DNA from: Vibrio rumoiensis 1S-45
GTDB taxonomy: Bacteria; Pseudomonadota; Gammaproteobacteria; Enterobacterales; Vibrionaceae
Assembly (NCBI RefSeq): GCF_000286955.2
Contig: NZ_AJYK02000001.1
Location: 1-58,655, forward strand
Length of the DNA stretch: 58,655 nucleotides
Reading direction: 5' to 3'
A model generated the notes under the pieces. The model saw only the letters and a program-made list of their open reading frames with translations, was not told the origin of the DNA and made no database searches. The translations under genes were made by a program, and so were the position numbers. Position 1 is the first letter of the stretch. Each line of letters begins with the position of its first letter. Positions 1 to 9,700 of this stretch are shown piece after piece.

Positions 1-5
1 TAGGC

Positions 6-29
6 TCATGTGCGGGGTGACGGATGGGG
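6..29 (+). repeat. Left-end copy of a dispersed inverted repeat
   Basis: Positions 6-29 match the reverse complement of the last 24 bases of the window (58632-58655) at 23 of 24 positions; the core reads TCATGTGCGGGGTGACGGA. The match stops exactly at the window's right edge. This fits a dispersed palindromic (REP-like) repeat at which a sequence assembly was cut. The rest of 1-154 holds no gene; a small TTTGCC-GTG-GGCAAA hairpin sits at 121-135, just beyond the end of the permease gene. Confidence 0.6.
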
Positions 30-154
30 AAACACATTTATGCCCCCAAGCTGCGTTAGCCAGTCACTCTACCGACTTTCAATAGTGGGTGAAAGCCAGT
101 AGAAGTTTGGTGATTCAATGTTTGCCGTGGGCAAATCATCGAACAGTTGAACGA

Positions 155-1510
155 TTAATGACCATTCATAAACACAAGCTTAGCTACGAAGATTGCGGTT
201 AAGACGTACATACAAAGCGATACTTCTTTACTCTTACCGGTTGCGACTTTTAGTACCGTATAAGTGATAAAACCTAAAGCAATACCATTGGCGATAGAGA
301 AGGTAAGTGGCATCATCAGAGCGGTGATTGCGGCTGGCGCGGCGTCAGTGAAGTCATTCCACTTAATATGCTGCATGCTGTTCATCATCACAAATGCTAC
401 GTAAATTAGAGCACCAGCAGTTGCGTAACCTGGGATCATGCTTGCTAGAGGGGACACAAAAATGGCAGCAATGAACAATAACCCAACAACGACCGAAGAC
501 AAACCAGTACGAGCGCCAGCTTCAACACCTGCGGCACTTTCTACATAACTGGTGACGGGTGGACAGCCAACACAAGCACCGGCGACACTTGCCACACTGT
601 CCGCCTTTAATGCTTTGCGAAGTTCTTTAATTTTACCCGTTTCTTTATCAATCAAATTAGCACGTTCGGCAACACCCACTAAGGTGCCTGCGGTATCGAA
701 CATATTGACGAATAAGAAGGCTAAAATAACGCTAATCATCGAAACTTCTAATGCACCACTAATATCCATTGCCATGAAAGTTGGGGCAATGCTTGGCGGC
801 GCAGCAAAAATACCGTTGTATTCCACGATGCCTAAGCTCCAGCCTACAACCGTTACGATAAAAATACCGATCAACACCGCACCAAATACTTTACGTTCGC
901 TTAATACACTGATGATCAAGAAACAACATGCGGCAAGAACGGCGCTTGGTTGAGTAAAGTCACCTAGAGAGACTAGGGTAGCTGGGCTTTCAACGACAAT
1001 ACCGGCCGTTTTTAAGCCGATAAGCCCTAAAAATAAGCCGACCCCAGCTGTCATGGAATAGCGTAAACTGTGTGGAATGCTGTCTAAAATCCATTCACGT
1101 AAGCTGCTATAACTCATGGCCGCAAATAAAACACTGGAAATGAAGACGGCGCCTAACGCGACTTGCCATGTGTAGCCCATTTCGCCAACAACGGTAAAGG
1201 CAAAGAATGCGTTCAAGCCCATGCCCGGCGCTAAACCAACTGGCCAGTTGGCATAAAACGCCATTAATAAAGTACCAATCGCTGCGCCCACACAAGTTGC
1301 CACAAACAGAGCACCTGCATCCATACCAGATGTAGCCATGATCGAAGGGTTAACAAAAATGATGTAAGCCATTGTGGCAAAAGTGGTGATACCACCAATG
1401 ATCTCAGACTTTACGGTTGTGCCGTGCTCTTTAAGTTTAAACCAGCGTTCAAGTAAGCCTGGTGCGCTTTCCGGTGTTGTCTCTAAGGTATTGCTGTTTG
1501 AGTCATTCAC
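155..1510 (-). CDS. AzgA/GhxP-type purine permease (NCS2/COG2252 family)
   Basis: A 451-residue integral membrane protein, about the family length, with many hydrophobic segments. Conserved stretches of the adenine/hypoxanthine/guanine permease family are visible: the ITTFATMAYIIFVNP segment near residue 45, MFDTAGTLVGVAERANLID near 270, and TSYVESAAGVEAGARTGL near 320. It should import a purine base by proton symport across the inner membrane. It lies 185 bp downstream of hydroxyisourate hydrolase on the same strand and probably shares its promoter, so it feeds the urate pathway encoded next door. The exact substrate (hypoxanthine, guanine, adenine, or possibly xanthine/urate) cannot be read from sequence. 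Confidence 0.88.
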   Translation of the reverse strand: MNDSNSNTLETTPESAPGLLERWFKLKEHGTTVKSEIIGGITTFATMAYIIFVNPSIMATSGMDAGALFVATCVGAAIGTLLMAFYANWPVGLAPGMGLNAFFAFTVVGEMGYTWQVALGAVFISSVLFAAMSYSSLREWILDSIPHSLRYSMTAGVGLFLGLIGLKTAGIVVESPATLVSLGDFTQPSAVLAACCFLIISVLSERKVFGAVLIGIFIVTVVGWSLGIVEYNGIFAAPPSIAPTFMAMDISGALEVSMISVILAFLFVNMFDTAGTLVGVAERANLIDKETGKIKELRKALKADSVASVAGACVGCPPVTSYVESAAGVEAGARTGLSSVVVGLLFIAAIFVSPLASMIPGYATAGALIYVAFVMMNSMQHIKWNDFTDAAPAAITALMMPLTFSIANGIALGFITYTVLKVATGKSKEVSLCMYVLTAIFVAKLVFMNGH

Positions 1511-1695
1511 TGTGCTATTCCTTGTGATTGTGTATCTACTTGCTGTTTATTGAGCTTAGATAGAAGACGTCTTCGGTTTTTTAGGTATGAAGAGGCCTTG
1601 GAGGACATTATGTTCTCCATACAAGTGTATTTTCGGGTACAGAGAGCGAAGCCGACAGCTAACAGACTTCACTCAGGATCAGGTGTTATGGGCGA

Positions 1696-2049
1696 CTAGC
1701 TGCCGCGATAAGTTGAGAAGCTATATGGTGAACAAAGTAGTGGGACATGATAGTGACTGTCTTGATCGTTAATACCAAAACGAATCGATATATCATCTAA
1801 AAAAGGTACGTCGTCAAGTTTGACACCACTGGCAATAAAGTAATTTGCGGTATGAAAAATTAATTCATATTTACCAGTTTCAAAATCGGCGCCTTCTAAT
1901 AAAGGGGCATCGGTGCGGCCATCAAAATTTGTGGTGACAGTTTTGATCAATTGGCTACCTTGGTCAGTGACTCGAAACAGCTCCACTTGAATATCGCAGC
2001 CTGGCACTCCACTGGCCGTATCTAAAACGTGTGTTGTTAGTTTTCCCAT
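1696..2049 (-). CDS. 5-hydroxyisourate hydrolase (transthyretin-like)
   Basis: A 117-residue protein of typical length. It hydrolyses 5-hydroxyisourate, the product of urate oxidase, to OHCU. Family hallmarks are present: LTTHVLDTA at the N-terminus with catalytic His7, Arg45 in the DGR segment, His101 in [15 protein letters not shown], and the diagnostic C-terminal YRGS. There is no signal peptide, so the enzyme is cytoplasmic, unlike periplasmic forms of some enterobacteria. It is the first gene of a leftward unit with the purine permease, diverging from puuE; palindromic operator candidates lie 50-120 bp upstream. Known as hiuH, uraH or pucM in different species. Confidence 0.95.
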   Translation of the reverse strand: MGKLTTHVLDTASGVPGCDIQVELFRVTDQGSQLIKTVTTNFDGRTDAPLLEGADFETGKYELIFHTANYFIASGVKLDDVPFLDDISIRFGINDQDSHYHVPLLCSPYSFSTYRGS

Positions 2050-2098
2050 AATATGCTCTGCTTATTTGTGAAAGAAATGTGATCATCTTGATTTAATT

Positions 2099-2108
2099 AT
2101 GTACACAA
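2099..2108. promoter_or_regulatory. Candidate FCD-GntR operator upstream of hydroxyisourate hydrolase
   Basis: ATGTACACAA matches a WTGT-NN-ACAW palindrome that recurs in the purine and glyoxylate promoter regions. It lies 50 bp upstream of the hydrolase start. A further degenerate copy, ATTGTGTTCAAT, lies at 2157-2168 and matches the best site at 10 of 12 positions. Assignment to the GntR protein encoded at 36505 is inference. Confidence 0.5.
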
Positions 2109-2323
2109 CATTGTGTTCCGTAAAGGCGAGTAGTTAAAAAATTGATGTTGGATCAAATTGTGTTCAATGGGCATAATTATTAGTTTTATTGTAACGCATT
2201 GATATAAATTTATATTTACCTGTGTTTATCTTGATATGAGAGAGTAAAAAAATTTCACATTAGTTGACTATTAAGTCAGGTATATAATAGTAGTACGGAT
2301 AAAATATTGCGCCAGTTAACAAG

Positions 2324-2333
2324 TTGTGAACAA
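2324..2333. promoter_or_regulatory. Candidate FCD-GntR operator upstream of puuE, site 1
   Basis: TTGTGAACAA has perfect TTGT/ACAA half-sites and is spaced 33 bp, three helical turns, from the perfect 12-bp palindrome at 2356-2367. The pair suggests cooperative binding of two dimers on one DNA face. Confidence 0.5.
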
Positions 2334-2355
2334 ATTCATTTGCCATGTTTTACTT

Positions 2356-2367
2356 ATTGTATACAAT
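2356..2367. promoter_or_regulatory. Candidate FCD-GntR operator upstream of puuE, site 2
   Basis: ATTGTATACAAT is a perfect 12-bp palindrome. The identical 12-mer occurs at 39843-39854, immediately upstream of the gcl ribosome binding site. Sharing one exact palindrome between urate and glyoxylate genes points to common regulation. Confidence 0.62.
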
Positions 2368-2434
2368 TAATAAAACAAAGGTATGGAGTTACTTGCTTTT
2401 AGGACGGTATGCATTTTGTACTTGTCGATGTTGA

Positions 2435-2544
2435 TTCCAAGTAATTGAAGCTGCTGCTCCAAGCTCGAAAGAATGATACCCAAAAGAATTGAAGTTGCGT
2501 GAAGGTTGCCAACAAAACAGCCACTTCAAGTAATAAAGGGTATA
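2435..2544. repeat. Degenerate Vibrio-type palindromic repeat in the puuE leader
   Basis: The stretch contains CCAAGTAATTGAAGCTGC (2437-2454), GATACCCAAAAGAATTGAAG (from 2475) and a right end CACTTCAAGTAATAAAGGG TATA (2522-2544). These resemble the TACCCAAG...CTTCAAGG ends of the intact element at 46534-46800. It is non-coding and separates the palindromic operators from the puuE ribosome binding site, lengthening the leader. An open frame starting at 2499 inside it is an artefact extending puuE upstream. Confidence 0.55.
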
Positions 2545-2585
2545 AAGCTTGTAAGCGCTCAAATGAGACTATTAAGGAGATGTTC

Positions 2586-3506
2586 ATGGTTAGCGAATAT
2601 CCACGCAATTTAATCGGTTATGGAAACCAACCGCCTCACGCACAATGGCCAAATGACGCGAGAGTCGCGGTATCATTTGTATTGAACTATGAAGAAGGTG
2701 GAGAGCGCTGCACACTACACGGTGATGATGAGTCAGAAGCTTTCCTGTCTGAAATCATTGGCGCACAACCTTTTCCTAATGCTCGTCATATCAGCATGGA
2801 ATCTATTTATGAATACGGCAGCCGCGCAGGTGTGTGGCGTATTTTAAAACTTTTCGAGAAATTCAATTACCCGTTGACTGCTTTTGCTGTTGGCATGGCA
2901 GCAGAACGTCACCCTGATGTGATCAAAGCCATGGCAGACGCGGGGCATGAGATTTGCAGTCATGGTTACCGTTGGTTGGATTATCACAAAATCGACATTG
3001 ATACTGAACGTGAACACATGCAAAAAGCGATTAATGTGATTAAAGAAATCACTGGTGAGCGCCCTTATGGTTGGTATACCGGCCGTAATGGTATCAATAC
3101 TCGTAAGCTTGTCGCAGAAGAAGGAGGCTTCTTGTATGACTCCGATGCTTATGATGACGATCTACCATATTGGCATACTGAAGGGCCAAAACCGCAGCTT
3201 GTGATCCCATATACATTGGATGCGAACGACATGCGTTTTGCGACCAATCAAGGCTTTAATACTGGCGAGCAATTTTTCCAATATCTGAAAGACGCGTTCG
3301 ATACGTTGTACGAAGAAGGGGCAGAAAGCCCGAAAATGATGTCGGTTGGCTTGCATTGTCGTTTGATCGGCCGTCCGGGGCGTATTCAAGGTTTGAAGCG
3401 TTTCATGGAATATGTGCAGCAGCATGACAAAGTGTGGGTATGTCGCCGTGTCGATATTGCGAAGCATTGGCATGAATGTCATCCGCATCCCGATTTAGCG
3501 AAATAA
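2586..3506 (+). CDS. puuE: Allantoinase PuuE, polysaccharide-deacetylase fold
   Basis: A 306-residue protein of the family's usual length. It opens the hydantoin ring of allantoin to give allantoate, using a NodB/polysaccharide-deacetylase-type fold rather than the amidohydrolase fold of AllB. Visible features include NYEEGGERCTLHGD near the N-terminus, the SHGYRWLDYH segment and GWYTGRNGINTRKLV. The start at 2586 is chosen because AAGGAG at 2574-2579 is six bases upstream; the in-frame ATG at 2580 abuts that Shine-Dalgarno, and the one at 2499 lies in a repeat. It heads the rightward unit with OHCU decarboxylase, ureidoglycolate lyase and puuD. Confidence 0.93.
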   Translation: MVSEYPRNLIGYGNQPPHAQWPNDARVAVSFVLNYEEGGERCTLHGDDESEAFLSEIIGAQPFPNARHISMESIYEYGSRAGVWRILKLFEKFNYPLTAFAVGMAAERHPDVIKAMADAGHEICSHGYRWLDYHKIDIDTEREHMQKAINVIKEITGERPYGWYTGRNGINTRKLVAEEGGFLYDSDAYDDDLPYWHTEGPKPQLVIPYTLDANDMRFATNQGFNTGEQFFQYLKDAFDTLYEEGAESPKMMSVGLHCRLIGRPGRIQGLKRFMEYVQQHDKVWVCRRVDIAKHWHECHPHPDLAK

Positions 3507-3529
3507 CCAGATTTAGTCAAATAAATATC

Positions 3530-3555
3530 GTCATTTCAGAGAATGACTCTTTTTT
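3530..3555 (+). terminator. Weak hairpin-T-tract after puuE
   Basis: GTCATT/AATGAC stem with a six-base loop, followed by TCTTTTTT. The six-base stem is weak and may only reduce read-through into the OHCU decarboxylase gene, which otherwise looks like part of the same unit. Confidence 0.45.
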
Positions 3556-3633
3556 GAAATGGCGAGATGGTTGATTGAATCACTTAAAGCAATCAATACA
3601 TCAATGATAATTAAGTAAAAGAAGGAAGGAACC

Positions 3634-4149
3634 GTGACCCAATTTCAAACCTGTAAACCAAGCCAAATGACGAAAGCGGAATTTGTTGAAACGTTCGCCG
3701 ACATCTATGAGCACAGCCCTTGGGTAGCGGAACGTACTTTTGATTTAGGCTTAAATGAACGTTCAGATTCAATTGAAACGCTTCACGCGGCAATGTCGAA
3801 AGTGATGTTGGATGCCACACCTAAAGAACAACTTGACCTTATTAATGCTCACCCAGATTTAGCCGGGAAAGCTGCGGTAAATGGTGAGTTAACGGCGGCG
3901 TCAACTTCCGAGCAAGCCGGTGCAGGTATTAGCCAATGCAGCGCTGAAGAATTTGCACAATTTACCGATTTTAATGAGCGATACAAAGCTCGTTTTCAGT
4001 TCCCTTTTATCATGGCGGTGAAAGGGGCGAATCGTCACCAAATCTTGGCATCGTTTGCTGAAAGAATCGACAATGATAGTGATACTGAGTTTGCAACCGC
4101 GATTGCACAGATCAATAAGATCGCTCTATTTCGCCTTCAAAGTATGTAG
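3634..4149 (+). CDS. uraD: 2-oxo-4-hydroxy-4-carboxy-5-ureidoimidazoline (OHCU) decarboxylase
   Basis: A 171-residue protein that decarboxylates OHCU stereospecifically to S-allantoin, the step after hydroxyisourate hydrolase. Family motifs are clear: HPDLAGKAA with catalytic His73, SEQAGAG with Glu93, and FTDFNERYKARFQFPFI near residue 120. Translation starts at GTG 3634, preceded by GAAGGAAGGA at 3621-3630; no upstream ATG has a comparable ribosome site. It lies 127 bp after puuE in the same direction. With the hydrolase on the other strand it completes urate to allantoin. Confidence 0.95.
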   Translation: MTQFQTCKPSQMTKAEFVETFADIYEHSPWVAERTFDLGLNERSDSIETLHAAMSKVMLDATPKEQLDLINAHPDLAGKAAVNGELTAASTSEQAGAGISQCSAEEFAQFTDFNERYKARFQFPFIMAVKGANRHQILASFAERIDNDSDTEFATAIAQINKIALFRLQSM

Positions 4150-4383
4150 TATCGATAAAAACATGGAATACCAATGGCAGTAATGAGGAATAATGACATT
4201 CTTCGTCTTGGTAAAAATAACCGTAAGACATGTAAATCATAAAAGGGAATGAGGACTGTCTTTAACCACTGATGGTTTCAAAAGAAACCTTACTTAGTGC
4301 TCTGTATATCTATAATAGTTGAAGCGTTACGAATAAAGGCCGCTTCACAGGCATACCGAGTAAAAAAGAACGGAAGGGATAAC

Positions 4384-4917
4384 ATGACTGTAGACACCAC
4401 GATTACACTAAAAGTGGAACCATTAACCAAAGAGGCTTTTCAGCCATTTGGCGATGTGATCGATAAAGAAGCGAGTGATTACTTTATGATCAACAACGGT
4501 TCGACTCGTCGCTATCACCGTATGGCGGATGTAGATGTGGCAGACAACGGTGGTGCACCCATCATCAGTATTTTTCAGGCAACCCCTTTAACGTACCCAT
4601 TACACATTCAAATGATGGAGCGCCATCCACTTGGTTCTCAAGCATTTGTCCCTCTTCTTGGCCGCCCGTATTTAATCGTGGTGGCAGAGAAAGGGGAAGA
4701 CTTACAACCACAAGCGTTGCGAGCTTTTTTAAGTAATGGTCGTCAAGGTGTTAATTATCACAAAGGGGTTTGGCATCATCCAGTGCTTGCACTGCAACCG
4801 GACGATCAGTTTTTAATTGTTGATCGAGCAGGCGAAGGCAATAACTGTGATGAAGTGTACTTTGATGAACTCACAAAAGTAATCTTGTCACTAGATAATC
4901 TTCCTAAGGTTGATTAA
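4384..4917 (+). CDS. allA: Ureidoglycolate lyase
   Basis: A 177-residue cupin-type enzyme that splits ureidoglycolate into glyoxylate and urea. Recognisable AllA features are the LTKEAFQPFGDVI start, the FQATPLTYPLHIQMMERHPLG segment, QAFVPLLGRPYLIVVA and NYHKGVWHHPVLAL. The start at 4384 follows GGAAGGGAT; an upstream in-frame ATG at 4297 has no ribosome site and adds a non-conserved extension. It lies 234 bp after uraD; the gap holds no gene. Its presence means the glyoxylate made here can be used by gcl and malate synthase encoded at 37.9-43.5 kb. No allantoicase, which would supply its substrate from allantoate, is encoded in the window. Confidence 0.93.
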   Translation: MTVDTTITLKVEPLTKEAFQPFGDVIDKEASDYFMINNGSTRRYHRMADVDVADNGGAPIISIFQATPLTYPLHIQMMERHPLGSQAFVPLLGRPYLIVVAEKGEDLQPQALRAFLSNGRQGVNYHKGVWHHPVLALQPDDQFLIVDRAGEGNNCDEVYFDELTKVILSLDNLPKVD

Positions 4918-5006
4918 TCAATTTTAGGATGAACTGCATCTAGCGCCGTCTAGCCAATATCATCTAACGCGATGTGCTAGACAAGGAAAAGTTAAGGAGA
5001 AAAATT

Positions 5007-6305
5007 ATGGATCCGCATATTACGGAATGGCTCAACCTCTCAATTCGCTGGGTACACATGATCGTGGGCGTGGCTTGGATTGGTGCCTCTTTCTATTTTG
5101 TATGGTTAGAAAATAACTTAAATCGTGTTGACCCTAAAACTGGTCTTTCAGGTGATTTATGGGCAATTCACGGTGGTGGTATCTACCATCTTGAAAAATA
5201 CAAACTGGCTCCACCAAAAATGCCAGAGCATCTGCATTGGTTTAAGTGGGAAGCGTACTTCACTTGGATTACCGGTGTCTTGCTATTAGGTGTGGTTTAT
5301 TACCTAAATGCTAATATTTACTTGATCGCACCTGGTTCAGGGCTCAGTGTTGGTGCAGCGATTGGTATCGGTATCGGCTCACTGATTGGTGGTTGGGTTA
5401 TTTACACCTTACTTTGTGATTCACCGCTAGGCAAAAAACCGTTACTACTGGGTGTGGTTTTGTTTGTCTGCTTGATTGGCGCGGCTTACGGTTTAAGCCA
5501 AGTGTTCAGCGGCCGTGGTGCTTATATTCACGTAGGGGCGATCATTGGTACTATTATGGTGGGGAACGTATTCTTCATTATCATGCCTGCGCAACGTAAC
5601 TTGGTAAAAGCAATTGAAGACGGCACAGAACCTGATCCATCACTGCCAGCGAAAGGCTTGTTGCGTTCTCGCCACAATAACTACTTAACGTTACCAGTGC
5701 TGTTCATTATGATCAGTAATCACTTCCCAAGCACGTATGGTTCGGAATACAATTGGTTAATTCTTGCTGCGCTTTCTGTATTTAGTATTTTGGTTCGCCA
5801 TTACTTCAATACACGCCATGGCAGTCAAAAATTTGCATGGGCGGTTCCAGTCGCAGTACTAGGCATGATTTGTTTGGCTTTTGTGACTTCGAATAAAATG
5901 CCGAGTATGTCTCAACCAGCGGCGCCTGTTGCTCAGCAAACGCCAGCTCAGCAAACGCCTGCAGCAAGTGTTGATAAGACGGAAAGTACAACGAAAATCA
6001 GTACTAATGAAAGTGATGCGACTCAATCTACAAGCGATGCAACAGTACCGTCGGTCTTTGCTCAAGTACAAAAAGTGATCAATGACCGTTGTGTTGAATG
6101 TCACTCTGCAAGCCCAACAAGCAACATGTTTGCCACGGCGCCAGCCGGTGTGATGTTGGATACCGCGGAAGAAATTCAAACCAATGCACCGCGCATTCAA
6201 TCTCAAGTACAAACGAAAGTGATGCCGTTAGGTAATTTAACCAAAATGACGGATGAAGAACGTACATTAGTGATTGATTGGGTAAGCCAAGGCGCAAAGA
6301 TTTAA
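5007..6305 (+). CDS. puuD: Urate oxidase PuuD, membrane protein with C-terminal cytochrome c domain
   Basis: A 432-residue protein that oxidises urate to 5-hydroxyisourate and passes electrons to the respiratory chain instead of directly to O2. About 300 N-terminal residues carry several membrane helices and conserved segments such as IRWVHMIVGVAWIGASFYFVWLEN (split over residues 11-34) and GGGIYHLEKYKLAP. A Gln/Ala/Thr-rich linker leads to a cytochrome c domain with the haem motif CVECH at 362-366 and a probable Met ligand in the VMPLG segment. The start at 5007 follows AAGGAGA (4994-5000); the in-frame ATG at 4974 adds 11 unlikely residues. It ends the purine unit and is followed by a strong terminator. 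Confidence 0.95.
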   Translation: MDPHITEWLNLSIRWVHMIVGVAWIGASFYFVWLENNLNRVDPKTGLSGDLWAIHGGGIYHLEKYKLAPPKMPEHLHWFKWEAYFTWITGVLLLGVVYYLNANIYLIAPGSGLSVGAAIGIGIGSLIGGWVIYTLLCDSPLGKKPLLLGVVLFVCLIGAAYGLSQVFSGRGAYIHVGAIIGTIMVGNVFFIIMPAQRNLVKAIEDGTEPDPSLPAKGLLRSRHNNYLTLPVLFIMISNHFPSTYGSEYNWLILAALSVFSILVRHYFNTRHGSQKFAWAVPVAVLGMICLAFVTSNKMPSMSQPAAPVAQQTPAQQTPAASVDKTESTTKISTNESDATQSTSDATVPSVFAQVQKVINDRCVECHSASPTSNMFATAPAGVMLDTAEEIQTNAPRIQSQVQTKVMPLGNLTKMTDEERTLVIDWVSQGAKI

Positions 6306-6345
6306 AATAATCTTCAAATCTGAATAAAATATACGTTATTAAATG

Positions 6346-6367
6346 GGCACCTTCGGGTGCCTTTTTT
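6346..6367 (+). terminator. Rho-independent terminator after puuD
   Basis: GGCACC-TTCG-GGTGCC stem with a stable UUCG tetraloop, followed by six T residues. It closes the purine catabolism unit. Confidence 0.9.
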
Positions 6368-6369
6368 AT

Positions 6370-6708
6370 TTATAAGACAATATGACGATTTTAAATATTC
6401 ACAATATGAATATTTAAAATGATTAATTCTGTATGATTTATAAGTAATTTATTATAGGAATCTTTTAACTTGATTCTGACTTTTCATTCAACTTTGTACG
6501 ATAAAACGTAGCCAAATAAATTTAATGCACAAATCATAATAAAAACAAATGAATAATTGCGCATTATTTAAATTGCAAATGTATGCCGGTATTAATAGGC
6601 ATTTATTTATTTTGCTTGTTAATGTCGAAATGCTGCAAATATATCAAAACACACCTAAATTACTCGAGTGTGGATATAGTGGCTATATAAGGTTGGATAA
6701 CAAAAGTA
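6370..6708. other. AT-rich leader of the giant repeat-protein operon
   Basis: This 340-bp gap is visibly more AT-rich than its surroundings and contains no gene I can support; a 60-codon open frame at 6549 lacks a ribosome site and family resemblance. It must hold the promoter of the three-gene surface module. I see no clear operator. The composition would suit an H-NS-silenced promoter, but that is speculation. Confidence 0.5.
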
Positions 6709-9700
6709 ATGGCTATATTACAATTAAATAAACGTATTTATTACGTCTTATGCTCTTTATTTCTTGCTGTATTTTCTCTTTCTGCCCACGCTGAATTAAG
6801 TGTACAACTTAAATCAGTATCGGATAGCACGTATTATGAAGCTGGTGAACCCATTAGCTATGAATTAACAATACGTAATACAGATCAAAATAATGCTGTT
6901 GATGATTTCACGGTGAATGCAACGGTCGCAGATCAAGGTTCATTAAACGATGTAGGTTCGTCTTCTAAGCAGAATTTCCGATCTAAACCGGGAACGATTG
7001 ATATTTCTAGTAGTGGTTTTACGGCTACAAATGCCCATCTTTCGGCCAATGGATACATTACCTATACCTTAGATGCGACCGTTGGTGATGATGTTGTGAA
7101 TCCTATTGCGGTGAACGTAGGGTTAAAAGATAGTGCAGGTAATAGCCTACCTGTAACGTCTGATAGCACCACGTCTGTCACTCTTACTCCGGCCCCTTAT
7201 GTGTATAGCGTCAGTGTGACTGCTGCACCCCAGCAATATACAGTATCTAAGAATGTTGCTTATAACGTCACAGTTAAAAATGACGGTGACTATGCGATTA
7301 AAGGCTTAAAAGTTGATGCGCCTTTTGCGTCATTAAAAGTGGCAGATACTACAGGTCAAAAAGTGACACCATTTAGCGCCGTGAATATCAGCGCAAGTGG
7401 CAGTGCTTCTGGAACCAATGCTGGCACTTTTGATACGACAGGTGATTTAAAAGCCAGTGGAGTCACCATTGCGGTAGGAGATAGTGTCACTTATCAAGTC
7501 AATGCCACCGTTGCCAATAATATTGTAGGGGACATCACAACCGCAGCTGTTGCTGTGATCCCTGCGCGAAACCAAACTCAACAAGCTTCACTAACCGTGC
7601 CACCAGCGACACCCGCCATTACGCTCACTAACGTACTCAATAAATCGGGCAATTATTTAGTTGGCGATACGTTTAGTTATAGCGTTCAAGTATCGAATAC
7701 TGGCGGCAGTATTGCACATGATTATCAAGTTCAATTACCTATTTCTAAAATGCAGTCATTACTGGCTAATGATATGCAAAAGGCAGAAGATTCCACCGAC
7801 TTATCTGGCACGCCATATATAACGTGGACGAACCATGTTGAAAATATCGGTGCTGACTCGACATCTGAATTATCTGATAACGATACACAAAATGTCGATC
7901 TAGATGACAAGGTTTCTATTTATCCAAACCAAAGTATTGAATACACCATTACTGTTAATGTTAGCCCCGTTTCGATTGACACGATTCCGGCAATTACGGC
8001 AACGGTTTTAGATAATAATGCACAATCTGTTAAAACAGCGAACGCGAATACTTTAACCTCCGAGAAAGTCCTGAATACCGATTCGTCAAATATTAGCCGC
8101 ACTAAAGTGGTGAATGATGACGAATATGTGCCGGGTGAAGAAGTGAAGTACACCATCACGGCAGAAAATAGCAATAACAAGTATTTTGCTAATAATATTC
8201 AAGTACTTGACAGCATGTCTTGTATTCAGACAGAACAATCGGATGGTACAACCGGTAACGCGTTTTCTGAATGGAAGCTCGACGTTAAATCTAAGACTGG
8301 AGAGGGTACCGATGCAGGGGCATTTGCTTATGGTACATGGACCAAAGGCGATATTAATGTTGTTCCTGATTTATCGCCAAGCGGGAAAGTTGTTTACACC
8401 TTAACAGCCAAAGTCGCGAAGACCAGTGTCGGCACCATTTTAGATAATGGTGCAAATTGTGGAGACAATGTTTCAGAAGGTGGCACTGGTATCGACATGC
8501 CAGCGGCTAATATTTATGCGAAGAAAGAAGTGAGCTCGCATTACTATTCAGCGGGTCATGGGCTGTCTTATAACATCACCGTTACTAATAGTGGCGATGG
8601 GTTTGCGTTAGATATTCCTGTAGTGGATGAGCTCAGCAAGGTTACGACGACCAATGTATATGGTAAGCAAGTGCCTGCTTATTATGCTTGGACCATTACC
8701 GCTAAAGCGTATAACGAAGATGGTTCACTTAACCGTGCGGCTGATACTGGCATTCCAGTTAGTATTAATTCTCCAACGGATCTTAATGTTAAAGCTGATT
8801 TGCCCCCGCACAGCTATATTGTCTACAGCATCGATACGACAACGTATCCGACTGCCAATGCTGAAATCCGCAACCAAGTTGTTGTCGATGATACGGTTTA
8901 CGCCGATTCAGGCTCTATTCCTTATTCTTACAATGTAGGTATCACAAAGAAAGTTAATGGCTCAGATTGGAGCAATTATTCTCGTGGTGATAGCCAAGTT
9001 GCCTACACAATTACCGTGACGAACCCAACTGGTAATGGTTTTGCTTCGAACGTTAAAATTGATGATGAAATCTCTAAGATCCAAGGTGAATTGCTAGGCT
9101 CAACGGGCACCAATGCTGCTGCTCTAAAATCATGGAAGATAGAATCGACGGTTAAGGCGATTGATACCAAAGATATTTTCTTGAAAATCTTCGCCGATCC
9201 TGGTGAATACCCTACTGGGTTTGATGGCAGTGGTACTCGCACCGCTGGTGATATTCACATTGGTTCAAATGGTAATAAAGCCGCGCAAATTCCAGCTGGC
9301 GTTGAGATAGTTTATACCATCACCGCTGATATCGATCGAACATCAAATTCCTATGCCGACTCGCCGATTGTTTGGGGACAATTCTCTAACACCGCGACGG
9401 TTTCTGCGGATCAGTCGAGTTATAGCTCAGGATTTAGTCATTCAAGTACAGTAACAACGAATCCTAAAGTGCCTAAATTGGTCATCATTAAAACTGCAGA
9501 TGAACCTAATTTTGTTCCTGGGGAAAAACTCACGTTTAATGTTGAAGTTCGTAATATTGGCGATGGGTATGCGAATAATGCTCATGTAACCGATGCCATC
9601 GGGGCTTTGAATTTCTTCGATAGTTGGAGCATCACGGCTGAGAAGGATGGTTTAGGTGGCACAACTACAGGCAGTTTTGCCAACAACCAAGATATCGACA

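Noticed and set aside
1511..1695. Purine riboswitch in the leader of the permease gene
   Set aside because: No conserved three-way-junction loops could be found; only a short GAAGAC palindrome and T-run are visible at about 1564-1581.
2499..2585. N-terminal extension of puuE from an upstream ATG
   Set aside because: It lies in a degenerate repeat, has no ribosome site, and the 306-residue form from 2586 already has family length.
6549..6731. 60-codon open frame before the giant repeat-protein gene
   Set aside because: No ribosome site, overlaps the real start, and AT-rich low-information composition.
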